A stretch of DNA of 64,000 nucleotides, taken from the NCBI RefSeq assembly GCF_018866325.1, contig NZ_CP076457.1, positions 2,143,001-2,207,000 of the forward strand. The letters are read 5' to 3'. The DNA is from Streptomyces sp. YPW6 (GTDB taxonomy: Bacteria > Actinomycetota > Actinomycetes > Streptomycetales > Streptomycetaceae). This document shows positions 41,701 to 50,726 of the stretch, piece after piece. Made by a program: the position numbers and the translations under genes. Under the pieces are notes generated by a model. It searched no databases, was not told the DNA's origin, and was given only the letters and a program-made list of their open reading frames with translations. Position 1 is the first letter of the stretch, and each line of letters begins with the position of its first letter.

Positions 41701-41840
41701 CTCGACCGAACCGGACGCCAGACGTCCGGGCCTCGCGGATAGGCCGGTGGACGCCGTCAGCAGTGCGCTCCCGCCCCGGGCTTCGCGCTGCCCGGCTTCC
41801 CCGTCCGCCGCCGGCCCCCTGCCGAGCGAGGGAAAGCCCA

Positions 41841-44255
41841 GTGACCATCGCGCCCGCCGATCCGGTTTCAGCCACCGAATCCGCTGTCTCCACCGCGTCC
41901 GGGGAAGGCACGACCGACGGACCCGGGACCGCCCTGCTGCGGACCCTGACCGACCTCACCGCCGATCTTCCCGACACCGACCCCGGACGTGTCGCCGCCG
42001 CGGCCCTGCGCGGGCGCAGCGCCCGCTCCGACGAGGCCGAACTGCGCTCGCTGGCCACCGAGGCGGCGGCGGGCCTGATCTCCGAGGACCCGGCGTACTC
42101 CCGCCTCGCCGCGCGGCTGCTGACCCTCTCGATCGCGGACGAGGCGGCGAGCCAGGGCGCCACCTCCTTCTCCGCCTCGGTCGCCGTGGGACACCGCGAG
42201 GGCCTGATCGCCGACCGCACCGCCGCCTTCGTCGAGCTGCACGCGAAGGCGCTGGACGAGCTGGTCGAGCGGACGCTGGCCGAGGGCGCGGACGACCGCT
42301 TCGGCTACTTCGGTCTCCGTACGCTGCACAGCCGTTACCTGCTGCGCCACCCGATCACCCGGCAGGTCATCGAGACCCCGCAGCACTTCATGCTGCGGGT
42401 GGCCGCGGGCCTCGCCGAGGACGAGTCGGTGCGGGCGCTGGACGAGGTCGCCGCGCTCTACGGGCTGATGAGCAAGCTGGACTACCTCCCCTCCTCCCCC
42501 ACCCTCTTCAACTCCGGCACCCGGCACCCGCAGATGTCCTCCTGCTATCTGCTGGACTCGCCGAAGGACGAGCTGGACTCGATCTACGACCGCTACCACC
42601 AGGTGGCGCGGCTCTCGAAGCACGCGGGCGGCATCGGTCTGTCGTACTCCCGCATCCGCGCCCGGGGTTCGCTGATCCGGGGCACCAACGGGCACTCCAA
42701 CGGCATCGTGCCGTTCCTCAAGACGCTGGACGCCTCGGTGGCGGCGGTGAACCAGGGCGGCCGGCGCAAGGGCGCGGCGGCGGTCTACCTGGAGACCTGG
42801 CACGCGGACATCGAGGAGTTCCTGGAGCTCCGCGACAACACCGGTGAGGACCAGCGGCGTACGCACAACCTGAATCTGGCGCACTGGATTCCGGACGAGT
42901 TCATGCGCCGGGTCGAGGCGGACACCGAGTGGTCGCTGTTCTCCCCGGCGGACGTGCCGGAGCTGGTCGACCTGTGGGGCGACGCCTTCGACGCGGCCTA
43001 CCGGGCGGCCGAGGCCAAGGGGCTGGCCCGCAAGACGATTCCGGCGCGTGAGCTGTACGGCCGGATGATGCGGACCCTCGCGCAGACCGGCCAGGGGTGG
43101 ATGACGTTCAAGGACGCCTCCAACCGGACCGCGAACCAGACCGCCGAGCCGGGACGGGTCGTGCACTCCTCGAACCTGTGCACGGAGATCCTGGAGGTCA
43201 CCGACGACGGCGAGACGGCCGTCTGCAACCTGGGCTCGGTCAACCTCGGCGCGTTCGTGGCGAACGGCTCGATCGACTGGGACCGCCTGGACTCCACGGT
43301 CCGCACCGCGGTGACCTTCCTCGACCGGGTCGTCGACATCAACTTCTACCCGACCGAGCAGGCCGGGAACTCCAACTCCCGCTGGCGGCCGGTGGGGCTG
43401 GGCGCGATGGGCCTCCAGGACGTCTTCTTCCAGCTGCGACTGCCCTTCGACTCGCCCGAGGCCCGCACGCTCTCCACGCAGATCGCCGAGCGCATCATGC
43501 TCGCCGCGTACGAGGCGTCCTGCGACCTGGCCGAGCGCGCGGGCCCGCTGCCCGCCTGGTCCGAGACGCGTGCCGCGCGCGGTGTGCTCCACCCCGACCA
43601 CTACGCCACCGAGCTGAACTGGCCGGAGCGCTGGGACGCCCTGCGCGCCCGGATCGCGAAGACGGGGATGCGCAACTCGCTGCTCCTCGCCATCGCCCCG
43701 ACCGCGACGATCGCCTCCATCGCCGGTGTGTACGAGTGCATCGAGCCGCAGGTCTCCAACCTGTTCAAGCGCGAGACGCTCAGCGGTGAGTTCCTCCAGG
43801 TGAACGCCTATCTGGTGGAGGAGCTGAAGAAGCTCGGCGTGTGGGACGCCCGCACCCGCGAGGCGCTGCGCGAAGCCAGCGGCTCGGTGCAGGACTTCGC
43901 CTGGATCCCCGAGGACGTACGGGCGCTGTACCGCACGGCGTGGGAGATCCCGCAGCGCGGGCTGATCGACATGGCGGCGGCCCGTACTCCGTTCCTCGAC
44001 CAGAGCCAGTCGCTCAACCTGTTCCTGGAGACGCCGACGATCGGCAAGCTCTCCTCGATGTACGCGTACGCCTGGAAGCAGGGGCTGAAGACGACGTACT
44101 ACCTGCGCTCGCGCCCGGCGACCCGGATCGCCCGTGCCGCGTCCGGCCAGGCGTCGGCCGCCGCCCCCATTCCCGTACAGCAGGCGCAGGCGCCCGACGC
44201 GGACGCCATCGCCTGCTCCCTCGAAAACCCCGAGTCCTGCGAGGCCTGCCAGTAA
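41841..44255 (+). CDS. nrdA: Ribonucleoside-diphosphate reductase alpha subunit, 804 aa
   Basis: Large subunit of class I ribonucleotide reductase, making deoxyribonucleotides for DNA synthesis. Visible landmarks are the Cys of MSSCYLLDSP, the active-site region SNLCTEILEVTDDGETAVCN with its cysteines and Glu, GLGAMGLQDVFFQL, and the C-terminal redox pair in ENPESCEACQ. The first 110 residues are an Ala/Thr-rich extension before the catalytic domain. GTG at 41841 follows GAGGGAAAGCCCA. Control is by the riboswitch upstream, and by an AraC-like protein in relatives. Confidence 0.96.
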   Translation: MTIAPADPVSATESAVSTASGEGTTDGPGTALLRTLTDLTADLPDTDPGRVAAAALRGRSARSDEAELRSLATEAAAGLISEDPAYSRLAARLLTLSIADEAASQGATSFSASVAVGHREGLIADRTAAFVELHAKALDELVERTLAEGADDRFGYFGLRTLHSRYLLRHPITRQVIETPQHFMLRVAAGLAEDESVRALDEVAALYGLMSKLDYLPSSPTLFNSGTRHPQMSSCYLLDSPKDELDSIYDRYHQVARLSKHAGGIGLSYSRIRARGSLIRGTNGHSNGIVPFLKTLDASVAAVNQGGRRKGAAAVYLETWHADIEEFLELRDNTGEDQRRTHNLNLAHWIPDEFMRRVEADTEWSLFSPADVPELVDLWGDAFDAAYRAAEAKGLARKTIPARELYGRMMRTLAQTGQGWMTFKDASNRTANQTAEPGRVVHSSNLCTEILEVTDDGETAVCNLGSVNLGAFVANGSIDWDRLDSTVRTAVTFLDRVVDINFYPTEQAGNSNSRWRPVGLGAMGLQDVFFQLRLPFDSPEARTLSTQIAERIMLAAYEASCDLAERAGPLPAWSETRAARGVLHPDHYATELNWPERWDALRARIAKTGMRNSLLLAIAPTATIASIAGVYECIEPQVSNLFKRETLSGEFLQVNAYLVEELKKLGVWDARTREALREASGSVQDFAWIPEDVRALYRTAWEIPQRGLIDMAAARTPFLDQSQSLNLFLETPTIGKLSSMYAYAWKQGLKTTYYLRSRPATRIARAASGQASAAAPIPVQQAQAPDADAIACSLENPESCEACQ

Positions 44256-45271
44256 TGAGCTCCACCGAAGACAAGAACCTGCTCGACCCGGGATTCGAGC
44301 TGACCCTGCGTCCCATGCGCTACCCGGACTTCTACGAGCGCTACCGGGACGCGATCAAGAACACCTGGACCGTGGAGGAGGTCGACCTCCACTCGGACGT
44401 CGCCGACCTCGCGAAGCTGTCGCCGGGTGAGCAGCACATGATCGGCCGGCTGGTGGCGTTCTTCGCGACCGGTGACTCGATCGTCTCGAACAACCTGGTC
44501 CTGACGCTGTACAAGCACATCAACTCCCCCGAGGCGCGGCTGTACCTGTCGCGGCAGCTCTTCGAGGAGGCCGTGCACGTCCAGTTCTATCTGACCCTGC
44601 TGGACACCTATCTGCCCGACCCGGACGACCGGGCGGCGGCGTTCGACGCGGTCGAGGAGATCCCGTCGATCCGCGAGAAGGCGCAGTTCTGCTTCACATG
44701 GATGGACTCGGTCGAGAAGATCGAGCGGCTGGAGACGAAGGCGGACCGCCGCCGCTTCCTGCTGAACCTGATCTGCTTCGCGGCCTGCATCGAGGGTCTG
44801 TTCTTCTACGGGGCGTTCGCCTACGTGTACTGGTTCCGCTCGCGCGGTCTGCTGCACGGTCTCGCCACGGGCACCAACTGGGTGTTCCGTGACGAGACGA
44901 TGCACATGAACTTCGCGTTCGAGGTCGTGGACACCGTCCGCAAGGAGGAGCCGGACCTCTTCGACGACGAACTCCAGCAGCAGGTCACCGACATGCTCAG
45001 GGAAGCCGTCGACGCGGAGCTCCAGTTCGGCCGCGACCTGTGCGGCGACGGGCTGCCGGGCATGAACACCGAGTCGATGCGCGAGTACCTTCAGTGCGTC
45101 GCCGACCAGCGGCTCGCCCGCCTCGGCTTCCCGACGGTGTACGGCTCGCAGAACCCCTTCTCCTTCATGGAGCTGCAGGGCGTCCAGGAGCTGACGAACT
45201 TCTTCGAGCGCCGCCCGTCCGCCTACCAGGTGGCCGTCGAGGGCTCGGTCGGGTTCGACGACGACTTCTAG
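44255..45271 (+). CDS. nrdB: Ribonucleoside-diphosphate reductase beta subunit, 338 aa
   Basis: The radical-generating small subunit. The di-iron ligands and tyrosine are recognisable: ATGDSIVSNN (Asp), LFEEAVHVQFY (Glu, His and, four residues later, the Tyr in the radical position), CIEGLFFYGAF (Glu) and RDETMHMNFAF (Glu, His). It is therefore a tyrosyl-radical class I enzyme by sequence. ATG at 44255 overlaps the nrdA stop (TAATG). A strong hairpin follows. Confidence 0.96.
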   Translation: MSSTEDKNLLDPGFELTLRPMRYPDFYERYRDAIKNTWTVEEVDLHSDVADLAKLSPGEQHMIGRLVAFFATGDSIVSNNLVLTLYKHINSPEARLYLSRQLFEEAVHVQFYLTLLDTYLPDPDDRAAAFDAVEEIPSIREKAQFCFTWMDSVEKIERLETKADRRRFLLNLICFAACIEGLFFYGAFAYVYWFRSRGLLHGLATGTNWVFRDETMHMNFAFEVVDTVRKEEPDLFDDELQQQVTDMLREAVDAELQFGRDLCGDGLPGMNTESMREYLQCVADQRLARLGFPTVYGSQNPFSFMELQGVQELTNFFERRPSAYQVAVEGSVGFDDDF

Positions 45272-45296
45272 GCCGGGGCGCGGAGCCTGACCGGGC

Positions 45297-45329
45297 GGGC
45301 CCCGGGCACCGATTCGGTGCCCGGGGCCC
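45297..45329 (+). terminator. Terminator after nrdB
   Basis: Perfect 15-base arms (GGGCCCCGGGCACCG and complement) with an ATT loop, followed by GCTTT, 26 bases after the nrdB stop. Confidence 0.85.
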
Positions 45330-45389
45330 GCTTTGCGACGTGGGTGCGTGCCGGGCGTGACGCGGTGGACGGCGGTTCGACGCCAGGTC

Positions 45390-45605
45390 CTACGCCTTCG
45401 CCCAGCTCCGCCCGTGCAGGGGGCGCGTGAGCCCGGGGAGCGGCGCGGCGCTTTCCGCCGTCGGGGGCCCGGCTGCCGGACGCCCCCGTTCCGCCTCCCT
45501 CAGCTGGCGGTCGACACGGCGTTCGCGGGCGGCGCCGAAGGCCGCGGGCGCGAGAACGAGAGCGAAGAGGACGGCGACGACGAGGTAGTCCAGGAAGGTG
45601 TTCAT
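45390..45605 (-). CDS. Small single-helix membrane protein, 71 aa
   Basis: Starts MNTFLDYLVVAVLFALVLAP, one membrane helix, then a basic and Pro/Ala-rich cytoplasmic tail (ARERRVDRQLREAERGRPAA). ATG at 45605 has GGAGG very close upstream (2-base gap). It is divergent from the AraC-like gene. No family is recognised. Confidence 0.6.
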   Translation of the reverse strand: MNTFLDYLVVAVLFALVLAPAAFGAARERRVDRQLREAERGRPAAGPPTAESAAPLPGLTRPLHGRSWAKA

Positions 45606-45686
45606 GCCTCCACTCTGGCCCGCCGGAAGGCGATCCAGCAGTGGCAGGACTGCCACGGGGCGTCAAATACCTGCCACACTCACTCC

Positions 45687-46667
45687 ATGCTGACCAATGT
45701 CGCCACTCTTCTCCTCGACGAGGTCCACCCCTTCGAACTCGGTGTCCTGTGCGAGGTGTTCGGCCTCGACCGCAGCGACGAGGGCCTGCCGGTGCACGAC
45801 TTCGCGGTGGTCTCCGCCGAGGGCCCCGTCCTGAACACGCACGCGGGCTTCACCATCGCCACGCAGCACGGCCTGGAGCGGCTGGAGGAGGCCGACCTCA
45901 TCGCCGTGCCGGCGGGCAGCCACTTCATCGGCCGGACCTACCCCCAGGAGGCGCTGGACGCGCTGCGCCGGGCCGTGGAGCGCGGCGCGCGGGTGCTGAG
46001 CGTCTGCTCGGGGGCGTTCGCCCTCGGCGCGGCCGGACTGCTGGACGGCCGCCGCTGCACCACGCACTGGCGGCACGCGGCGGAGCTGGCCCGGCGTCAC
46101 CCGAAGGCGATCGTCGAGCCGGACGTGCTGTACGTGGACGAGGGCCCGGTGATCACCTCGGCGGGCACCGCCGCGGGGATCGACGCCTGCCTGCACCTGA
46201 TCCGGCAGGAGTACGGCCAGGACGCGGCCAACACCCTCGCCCGGCGCATGCTGGTGCCGCCGCACCGGGACGGCGGGCAGGCGCAGTACATCAGCCGCCC
46301 CCTGCCCCGGAGCGCCTGCGACACGGTCGGCGCGACGCTGGCGTGGATGGAGCAGCACCTGGACCAGGAGATGACGGTCGAGCAGCTGGCCGCGCAGGCG
46401 CACATGTCGCCGCGCACCTTCGCCCGGCGGTTCCAGCAGGAGACCGGGACGACGCCCTACCGCTGGCTGCTGCGCCAGCGGGTCCTGCTGGCGCAGCACC
46501 TGCTGGAGACCTCCGACCGGACGATCGACACGATCGCCGGGCAGACGGGCTTCGGCACGGCGGCGACGCTGCGACACCAGTTCGTACGGTCACTGGGCAC
46601 CACGCCGAACGCCTACCGCCGTACGTTCCGGGGTCCGGGCGCCACGGCGGTGCCCGGCGTCGCCTGA
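45687..46667 (+). CDS. nrdS: GlxA/AraC-family transcriptional regulator, NrdS-like, 326 aa
   Basis: N-terminal DJ-1/PfpI-like domain (VLSVCSGAFALGAAGLLDGR around residue 110, with the nucleophile-elbow Cys) and a C-terminal AraC double helix-turn-helix (LAAQAHMSPRTFARRFQQET, then IAGQTGFGTAATLRHQF). In S. coelicolor an AraC-like NrdS is encoded behind nrdAB; the position here fits, though 415 bases, a terminator and an opposing small gene separate it from nrdB. ATG at 45687 begins MLTNVATLLLDEVHPFELGV. Confidence 0.8.
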   Translation: MLTNVATLLLDEVHPFELGVLCEVFGLDRSDEGLPVHDFAVVSAEGPVLNTHAGFTIATQHGLERLEEADLIAVPAGSHFIGRTYPQEALDALRRAVERGARVLSVCSGAFALGAAGLLDGRRCTTHWRHAAELARRHPKAIVEPDVLYVDEGPVITSAGTAAGIDACLHLIRQEYGQDAANTLARRMLVPPHRDGGQAQYISRPLPRSACDTVGATLAWMEQHLDQEMTVEQLAAQAHMSPRTFARRFQQETGTTPYRWLLRQRVLLAQHLLETSDRTIDTIAGQTGFGTAATLRHQFVRSLGTTPNAYRRTFRGPGATAVPGVA

Positions 46668-46713
46668 ACGAGGGGGACGCCGGGCACGGTGGGCCCATGG
46701 AGGACGGGAGGGG

Positions 46714-47451
46714 TCAGATGCCGCAGCTGGGCGCCGACCAGAAGCGGTTGGGCCCCTGGTTGACGTGCACGTGATCGTTGTGGCCGGAGTAGCCGGGGCC
46801 GAGGATGCCCCGGAAGCCGTGGTAGCGGGCCTGCTTGGCGAGCGTGCACAGCGAGTGCGGGGAGGCCCCGAGGTCGACCGCGTCGCCGTACATGTGGCGG
46901 CTGTTGGAGGCTCCGCCGACGGCGGCGTTGCAGGAGACGGAACGGAAGCCGCTGGTGACCCGGATGGACTGGTCGCCCAGCGCGTGGCGGAGCGCCTCCA
47001 GCTTCCACATGCTGCTCAGCGCGTTGGCCCTGGCGGTGCCCGCCGAGACCTTTCCGCCGGCCCAGGTGCTGTTGCACTTGTTGAGCTCGGGGTACGTGAA
47101 GTGGATCGGCGTGCAGTCGTTGTCCTGGAGCGCGTAGAGCTTGGACTGGGTGGCCGGTCCGGCGATCCCGTCGGCGACCAGGCCGTAGGCCGCCTGGAAC
47201 CGCTTGACGGCGGCGGTGGTGGCGGGGCCGTACGAGCCGTCGATGGCGAGCACGGCGTTGTAGCCCGGGTATCCGGCCACCCGGATCTGGAGCTGGGTGA
47301 CATCGTTGCCGGTGGCGCCGGACCTCAGGGTGCGGTTCCAGGTGTAGCAGCCGTCGGCCTGCGCGGCGCCGGCGGTCAGCACCACACCACCCAAGGCACA
47401 TGTAATGGTCATGACAAGTCCGAGCAGGACGCGTGCGGCACGTCTCAGCAC
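46714..47451 (-). CDS. Secreted peptidoglycan-binding M15 peptidase, 245 aa
   Basis: A signal peptide (RVLLGLVMTITCALGGVVLTAGAAQA) leads to a PG_binding_1 domain (LQIRVAGYPGYNAVLAIDGS, then AVKRFQAAYGLVADG) and a C-terminal M15/DD-peptidase domain with the zinc motifs SRHMYGDAVDL and HNDHVHV. It resembles the zinc D-Ala-D-Ala carboxypeptidase of Streptomyces albus G. GTG at 47451 has AGGGAGG five bases upstream. It should act on wall peptides outside the membrane. Confidence 0.9.
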   Translation of the reverse strand: MLRRAARVLLGLVMTITCALGGVVLTAGAAQADGCYTWNRTLRSGATGNDVTQLQIRVAGYPGYNAVLAIDGSYGPATTAAVKRFQAAYGLVADGIAGPATQSKLYALQDNDCTPIHFTYPELNKCNSTWAGGKVSAGTARANALSSMWKLEALRHALGDQSIRVTSGFRSVSCNAAVGGASNSRHMYGDAVDLGASPHSLCTLAKQARYHGFRGILGPGYSGHNDHVHVNQGPNRFWSAPSCGI

Positions 47452-47638
47452 AGGGGCCTCCCTCTGAACGACACGGTCGGTGTGGGTGCGAGCCTGGCCC
47501 AGTCCGCTACGCGCGTCAACTACGCCTGGGGAAAATGCAGTTGGCTGCCAGGAATTGCGCGGAACGCGGCAGGGGGCCGGCCGCCGGCGAACCGGCGTCC
47601 GGCCCCCTGCCGTGACGTAGCGACGGGGCGCGGCGTCC

Positions 47639-48277
47639 TCAGCTGTTGGGGACGACCTCGTAGCGCGGCGTGCCCTCCTCCATCTGGCGCAGCGCGTCCT
47701 TGCGCTCCCGCTTGGAGAGGCGGTCGATGTACAGGGAGCCGTACAGGTGGTCCGTCTCGTGCTGGAGGCAGCGCGCGAAGTAGCCGGTGCCCCTGACCCG
47801 GATCGGGTTGCCCTTGGCGTCCTGGCCGCGCACCACCGCGTAGTCGGGGCGGGCGAGCGAGGCGTACGCGGTCGGGACCGAGAGGCACCCCTCGTTGGAG
47901 TCGTCGAGCACCCGCATCTCGGGGGCCAGCTCCTCCAGGACCGGGTTGCAGACGACACCCGTGTGGCGCTTGCCGTCGTCGTCCGGGCAGTCGTAGACGA
48001 AGACCTTCAGGTCCACGCCGATCTGGTTCGCCGCGAGGCCGACGCCCTCGGCCGTCTTCTGGCTGGCGAACATGTCGTCGATCAGCTGGGCCAGCTCGTC
48101 GTCGAACGCGGTGACGTCCTTGCACTCCTTGTGCAGCACCGGGTTGCCCACGACCGTGATCGGACGCGAGGTGCCGCGCTCGCGGTAGGCCGCCTCGCGC
48201 TCCTCGCAGTCCTCGGTGTCGACGACGAACCCCTCGTCGTCCACGTCGATCCGCCCGTCCGTCTCCTGCTGCGACAT
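47639..48277 (-). CDS. def: Peptide deformylase, 212 aa
   Basis: Removes the N-formyl group from new proteins. All three motifs are intact: [18 protein letters not shown] (metal Cys) and [10 protein letters not shown] (metal His pair and catalytic Glu). The 40-residue acidic N-terminal extension ([16 protein letters not shown]) is typical of one of the several actinomycete paralogues. ATG at 48277. It stands 81 bases downstream of the TPR gene stop. Confidence 0.94.
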   Translation of the reverse strand: MSQQETDGRIDVDDEGFVVDTEDCEEREAAYRERGTSRPITVVGNPVLHKECKDVTAFDDELAQLIDDMFASQKTAEGVGLAANQIGVDLKVFVYDCPDDDGKRHTGVVCNPVLEELAPEMRVLDDSNEGCLSVPTAYASLARPDYAVVRGQDAKGNPIRVRGTGYFARCLQHETDHLYGSLYIDRLSKRERKDALRQMEEGTPRYEVVPNS

Positions 48278-48351
48278 GTCCGCCGTACGCCTTCCTGCAA
48301 AACCTGGGGAACCGCACCACGACCGGTGCGCCTACAGCCTACGGGCAGCGG

Positions 48352-49347
48352 TCAGCAGACTTCTTCGAGATCCCGCCACTCGCGGCTGTCCGGGCTGTCG
48401 GCCACCCAGCCGTCCAGCAGTCCGCGCACCAGTCCGGCGGGGGCGGCGAGACCGCACTCGCGCTCCGGCACCCAGAGGTCGCCGGCCCCGGCGGTGCGGT
48501 GGCCGAGCGGTCCCGGGTGACCCGGCTCACTGTGGTCGTGCGGGTCCAGGTGCTCCCCGTCGCCCTCGTCACTCTCCATCCGGCTCTCCGAGCACGCCCG
48601 GCACAGCAGCCGCACGGACGAGGACCAGTCCTCGGCGGCGAACCCGGCGTCCGAGGCCAGCTTCTCCAGCGCGTCCCGGTCCTCCTCGGTGGCCGCCTCC
48701 AGCAGCACCACCCAGGTCGGCACCGGGGACGGCGCCCACAGCTCGATCTCGTCGAACACCGGATACGCGGGCCCGGCCGCGGTGACCCGCTCACCGTTGG
48801 GCACCCCGTCGTGCAGGACCACCTCGCCCCAGCGCCGCCCGGAGGAGGGCAGCGGGATCGAGAGCACCTCGATGCGGGCCGGGTCGAGCCGACGGCCCCA
48901 GACCACCTCGGCCTCGCCCTCCGGTGAGAGCCGCACCGCCGCGCTGCCCAGCTCCATGCCGGTCGGCTCGGTGGTGGCCGCGCTGTGCTGGCCGCCGCCG
49001 GGAACCTTCAGCCCGTACGCCTGCCAGGCCCGCCGCGCCAGCGGCCAGTCCTGCAGCGCGGTGGCCGCGATCCCCACGTTCCACCAGTCCGGGGCGCCGG
49101 ACTCGCGGTCCAGCAACGCGACCGCCCGCAGGCCCGCCGCGCGCGCCTGCTCCCAGTCGTGCCGGAACTTGTGCAGCAGCGCCAGATTGAACCAGGACTC
49201 CGAGAGCCAGGGCTCCAGATCCGCCGCACGCGTCAGCAGCGCCCCCGCGTCCTCGTACCGGCCGTCGCCGATCAGCGTGAACGCGCGGTCCGTGGCCTGC
49301 CGCCAAGAGGCGGACGGCCGATGCCGTACCTTCCCGAAGATCCTCAC
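48352..49347 (-). CDS. Tetratricopeptide-repeat protein, 331 aa
   Basis: Residues about 10-110 contain TPR-like helices (RAFTLIGDGRYEDAGALLTR, SESWFNLALLHKFRHDWEQ). The C-terminal 200 residues form a separate domain with two cysteines in SVRLLCRACSESRM, perhaps a metal site. GTG at 49347 is preferred to the longer frame at 49407 because the added residues are unlike the conserved start VRIFGKVRHRPSA. The function is unknown; the gene is conserved in Streptomyces next to def. Confidence 0.8.
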   Translation of the reverse strand: MRIFGKVRHRPSASWRQATDRAFTLIGDGRYEDAGALLTRAADLEPWLSESWFNLALLHKFRHDWEQARAAGLRAVALLDRESGAPDWWNVGIAATALQDWPLARRAWQAYGLKVPGGGQHSAATTEPTGMELGSAAVRLSPEGEAEVVWGRRLDPARIEVLSIPLPSSGRRWGEVVLHDGVPNGERVTAAGPAYPVFDEIELWAPSPVPTWVVLLEAATEEDRDALEKLASDAGFAAEDWSSSVRLLCRACSESRMESDEGDGEHLDPHDHSEPGHPGPLGHRTAGAGDLWVPERECGLAAPAGLVRGLLDGWVADSPDSREWRDLEEVC

Positions 49348-49439
49348 GATTCCCGCCTGTCCCGACTGGACACCCTCGTCATCCACTCTGCTTTCGCATC
49401 CAACCATGCCCGGCCGGACGCCCGCTCATTACCCATGGG

Positions 49440-50726
49440 TTACCCAGCACCGGCCGGGGTCAGACCGCCCCGCGCGAGGACGCGCCCCAGCGCCTCGACC
49501 ACCTGCGGCTGGTGGTCGTGCCCGGTGCCGAGCCTGAGCTGCTCCAGTGCCCCGAGCGGCCCGCCGACGCTTTCCCCGCACAGGTCGTCGTATGCGTTGA
49601 CCGTCCTGACGATCCTGGCGGCGAGCGGTTGTTCCCGGTACGGATCGGCCTGCCGCTCCACCACCGCCGCGACCTCTGGACCGGCCCCGGTACGGCGGAC
49701 CACCGCCCCGCCGAGCAGGGCGATCCGGCGCTGCTCGGCGGCGGGCAGCAGGGCGGTCGCACCTCCGGCGACCGGGTCGAGGAGGGAGAGCTGCCCGATG
49801 TCGTGCATCAGGGCGGCGTGCTCCAGGACGGCCAGCCGCGGCCCGGTCAGCCCCAGCTCCCGCCCCACGGCGGTGGCGAGGGCCGCGACCCGGCGGGCGT
49901 GGCCGGGCGGTGTGTACCCGGCGATCTCGGTGGACCGGGCGAGCGAGGCCATCGTCTGCCGGCAGGTCGTGCGGACGGCGGCGTACCGGCGGACGGAGAC
50001 CTGGGTGAGCAGCAGCGGCCCGCACAGCGCGGCCGGCGCCCACGGACCGGCGGCCGCGACGCCGAGCGCCGTCACGGCCGCGGTCGCCCCGATCGCGACG
50101 CCGGTCCCGGCCTGTGCGCGGACCTCGTCGGCCAGGAGCGATCCGTACGGGGGCAGGCCGCCGGCCCCACCGGCGCGGGCCGCCGAACCTGCCAGGAGGG
50201 CGGCGAGCACCGCGTCACCCAGGGCGGTCAGAGCCAGGACCGCCAGCGGGAACAGCGGGAAGAACGCTCCGTCGCCGAACCAGCGCTCGGCCTGCCCGGA
50301 GTGGTACAGCGGCTGGCAGCAGAACGCCGCGAAGCCCACGGTCAGGGTCCGGCGGGCGGCCCGGTCGGCGTCGGTGCGACGGCCGCGTGCCATGCGCGGC
50401 AGGGCGGCGAGCGCCTGCGCCACGACCACCACGGCGATCACCTGGAGCGCCCCGTGCGCGGTGGGCCGCCCGGCGCTCTCCCCGAGCAGGGCATACCCGA
50501 GAGCCCCGGCTGCGGCGAGCGGGGCGGGCTCCCGCTCCCCGACGGCGGCGTTCCGGCGGACCAGCTCCCCGGCGGCGACCAGGAGCCCGAAGACGAGGGC
50601 GAGGCCCGGCTCGGCGAGCCCGTGCACCAGGATGCGGGACAGCGCTACGAGGGCGAGGAGCAGGGCGGCCCCGCGCACCGCGAGGACGGCCGGGGCGGGC
50701 GGGCGGCTTCCGTACGGGGCCCTCAC
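49440..50726 (-). CDS. Membrane HD-domain protein without GYP motif, 428 aa
   Basis: Six to eight hydrophobic segments in residues 1-225 are followed by a cytoplasmic HD domain (GHARRVAALATAVGRELGL, then EHAALMHDIGQLSLLDP). The HD pair is present but the HHExxDGxGYP motif of true HD-GYP enzymes is absent. GTG at 50726 overlaps the stop of the upstream HD-GYP gene (GTGA). The pair may act as one unit, with this protein as partner or sensor. Confidence 0.8.
   Translation of the reverse strand: MRAPYGSRPPAPAVLAVRGAALLLALVALSRILVHGLAEPGLALVFGLLVAAGELVRRNAAVGEREPAPLAAAGALGYALLGESAGRPTAHGALQVIAVVVVAQALAALPRMARGRRTDADRAARRTLTVGFAAFCCQPLYHSGQAERWFGDGAFFPLFPLAVLALTALGDAVLAALLAGSAARAGGAGGLPPYGSLLADEVRAQAGTGVAIGATAAVTALGVAAAGPWAPAALCGPLLLTQVSVRRYAAVRTTCRQTMASLARSTEIAGYTPPGHARRVAALATAVGRELGLTGPRLAVLEHAALMHDIGQLSLLDPVAGGATALLPAAEQRRIALLGGAVVRRTGAGPEVAAVVERQADPYREQPLAARIVRTVNAYDDLCGESVGGPLGALEQLRLGTGHDHQPQVVEALGRVLARGGLTPAGAG

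Noticed and set aside
41546..42847. Long plus-strand frame starting at the riboswitch
   Set aside because: It is an alternative frame of nrdA with repetitive Arg/Pro/Gly content and begins inside the riboswitch.
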